Shown here one piece after another: positions 12,246 through 13,394 of a stretch of DNA of 13,394 bases; position 1 is the first letter of the stretch, and each line of letters opens with the position of its first letter. The translations under genes and the position numbers were made by a program. The stretch is from positions 1-13,394 of the forward strand of contig CAYYWL010000037.1 in the NCBI GenBank assembly GCA_964475135.1. The letters are read 5' to 3'. The notes below the pieces were generated by a model, which worked only from the letters and a program-made list of their open reading frames with translations, was not told the DNA's origin and did not search any database. This DNA comes from TMED14 sp964475135. GTDB taxonomy: Bacteria > Bacteroidota > Bacteroidia > Flavobacteriales > Schleiferiaceae.

Positions 12246-13394
12246 TTAACCGTTCATCGATACGAGGAATTCCTCGTTGTTGCGGGTCTTGTTCATGCGG
12301 TCCTCGAGGAACTCCATGGCTTCCACCGGCGTCATGTCGGCCAAGTGGCGGCGCAAGATGTACATGCGGTTAAGTACTTCAGGACGAAGGAGCATGTCTT
12401 CTTTGCGGGTTCCGGACGCAATAAGGTCAATGGCTGGCCAAATGCGGCGGTTGGCGATGCGGCGGTCGAGCTGCATTTCCATATTGCCGGTTCCCTTGAA
12501 TTCTTCAAAGATGACCTCGTCCATTTTGGATCCGGTGTCGATGAGTGCCGTGGCCAAGATGGTTAGGGATCCGCCGTTCTCGATGTTGCGGGCCGCACCA
12601 AAGAAGCGCTTGGGTTTGTGCAGGGCGTTCGCATCCACACCACCTGACAACACCTTGCCCGAAGCGGGACTGACGGTGTTGTAGGCACGTGCGAGGCGTG
12701 TGATTGAGTCCAGCAAGATGACCACGTCGTGGCCGCTCTCGACCAGTCGCTTGGCCTTTTCGAGTACGATGTTGGCGACGCGAACGTGGCGCTCAGCGGG
12801 CTCGTCAAAGGTCGACGCAACGACTTCGGCGTTGACGCTGCGGGCCATGTCGGTGACTTCTTCGGGGCGTTCGTCAATCAAAAGAATGATCATGTACACC
12901 TCAGGGTGGTTCGCGGCGATGGCGTTGGCCACCTCTTTGAGCAAGGTGGTCTTACCTGTTTTGGGCTGGGCGACAATGAGTCCGCGCTGTCCTTTACCAA
13001 TCGGAGACACGAGGTCAATGATGCGGGTGCTGATCGTCGCGCGGCGGCCGGTGAGGTCAAACTTCTCTTCAGGGAAGAGGGGCGTCAGGTGCTCAAAGGC
13101 TACGCGATCGCGAATAAATTCAGGGTCCTTGCCATTGATCATATTGACCTTGGTCAACGGGAAGAATTTTTCGCTTTCGCGCGGAGGACGTACCTCGCCG
13201 CGCACGGTGTCGCCTGTTTTGAGTCCGTAGTGCTTGATTTGCTGCTGGGTGATCAAGACGTCGTCGGGCGAGTTGAGGTAGTTGTAGTCGCTCGAGCGCA
13301 GGAACCCAAATCCCTCAGGCATGATCTCTACAACGCCTTCGGTCGGAATAATTCCTTCGAATTCGTAGACAGGCTCTTGAATTTTGGGTTGGCG
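12246..13394 (-). CDS. rho: Transcription termination factor Rho, N-terminus beyond the window
   Basis: The reading frame stays open to the last base; 24 codons precede the first methionine at 13322 and continue the protein (EFEGIIPTEGVVEIMPEGFG), so the true start lies outside and 382 residues are visible. Numbering from that methionine, the RNA-binding motif GFGFLRSSDYNYL is at 4-16, Walker A VAQPKTGKTTLL at 117-128, Walker B VVILLDSITRLARAYN near 200, and the Q- and R-loop blocks KVLSGGVDANALHKPKRFF and EEFKGTGNMEMQLDRR follow. The enzyme is a hexameric ATP-driven RNA translocase that ends transcription. Walker A reads QPKTGKT where E. coli has PPKAGKT. Family membership is certain; any lineage-specific N-terminal insertion cannot be judged here. 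Confidence 0.97.
   Translation of the reverse strand, partial: RQPKIQEPVYEFEGIIPTEGVVEIMPEGFGFLRSSDYNYLNSPDDVLITQQQIKHYGLKTGDTVRGEVRPPRESEKFFPLTKVNMINGKDPEFIRDRVAFEHLTPLFPEEKFDLTGRRATISTRIIDLVSPIGKGQRGLIVAQPKTGKTTLLKEVANAIAANHPEVYMIILLIDERPEEVTDMARSVNAEVVASTFDEPAERHVRVANIVLEKAKRLVESGHDVVILLDSITRLARAYNTVSPASGKVLSGGVDANALHKPKRFFGAARNIENGGSLTILATALIDTGSKMDEVIFEEFKGTGNMEMQLDRRIANRRIWPAIDLIASGTRKEDMLLRPEVLNRMYILRRHLADMTPVEAMEFLEDRMNKTRNNEEFLVSMNG

Noticed and set aside
12700..13230. 176-codon plus-strand open frame inside rho
   Set aside because: It is a mirror of the highly conserved rho coding sequence and is serine/arginine-rich without motifs.

Overview
The window looks like a chromosomal piece of a Bacteroidota genome, probably Flavobacteriales (a Schleiferiaceae/Cryomorphaceae-like lineage is my guess, not shown). 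The signs are TAnnTTTG promoter boxes placed just before start codons, almost no Shine-Dalgarno sequences, and Bacteroidota-type families: a DUF5777 beta-barrel, an MbnP-like lipoprotein, a small STAS-like protein next to rnz, and a stand-alone HsdR-N-like protein. GC content appears to be in the mid-fifties (not computed). Coding density is very high, with many 4 to 17 base overlaps. I see no tRNA, rRNA, CRISPR array, insertion sequence or phage gene.

Layout. (1) 1-2195, plus strand: the 3' end of a cytochrome-like gene, a secreted YceI protein, a DUF5777 outer-membrane barrel and a lipoprotein with two c-type heme domains. They form one tightly packed operon, closed by a strong hairpin. The truncated first gene and the last gene are paralogues, so a YceI/barrel pair is bracketed by two cytochrome-like genes. 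(2) 2261-3439, plus: lhgO (L-2-hydroxyglutarate oxidase). (3) 3440-3659: a non-coding spacer made of degenerate 7-10 base units in two inverted arms. (4) 3660-6475, minus: an HsdR-N-like nuclease-fold protein, purB and an AstE/AspA-type deacylase. (5) 6474-9380, plus: a PlsC-like acyltransferase, an MbnP-like lipoprotein and mpl (murein recycling ligase). (6) 9387-11212, minus: pyrR, pyrB and a small STAS-like protein. (7) 11269-12198, plus: rnz (RNase Z). (8) 12246-13394, minus: rho, cut at its 5' end by the window edge.

Most genes are housekeeping: purine and pyrimidine synthesis, RNA processing and termination, phospholipid synthesis and wall recycling. The less understood parts are the cytochrome/YceI/DUF5777 module, which sits in the outer envelope and probably handles electrons or a lipid-like redox cofactor, the repeat-built spacer at 3440-3659, and a recurrent promoter design in which the -7 box ends 4-8 bases before the ATG and so predicts leaderless or nearly leaderless mRNAs. 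I did not find a clear new defence or mobile system.
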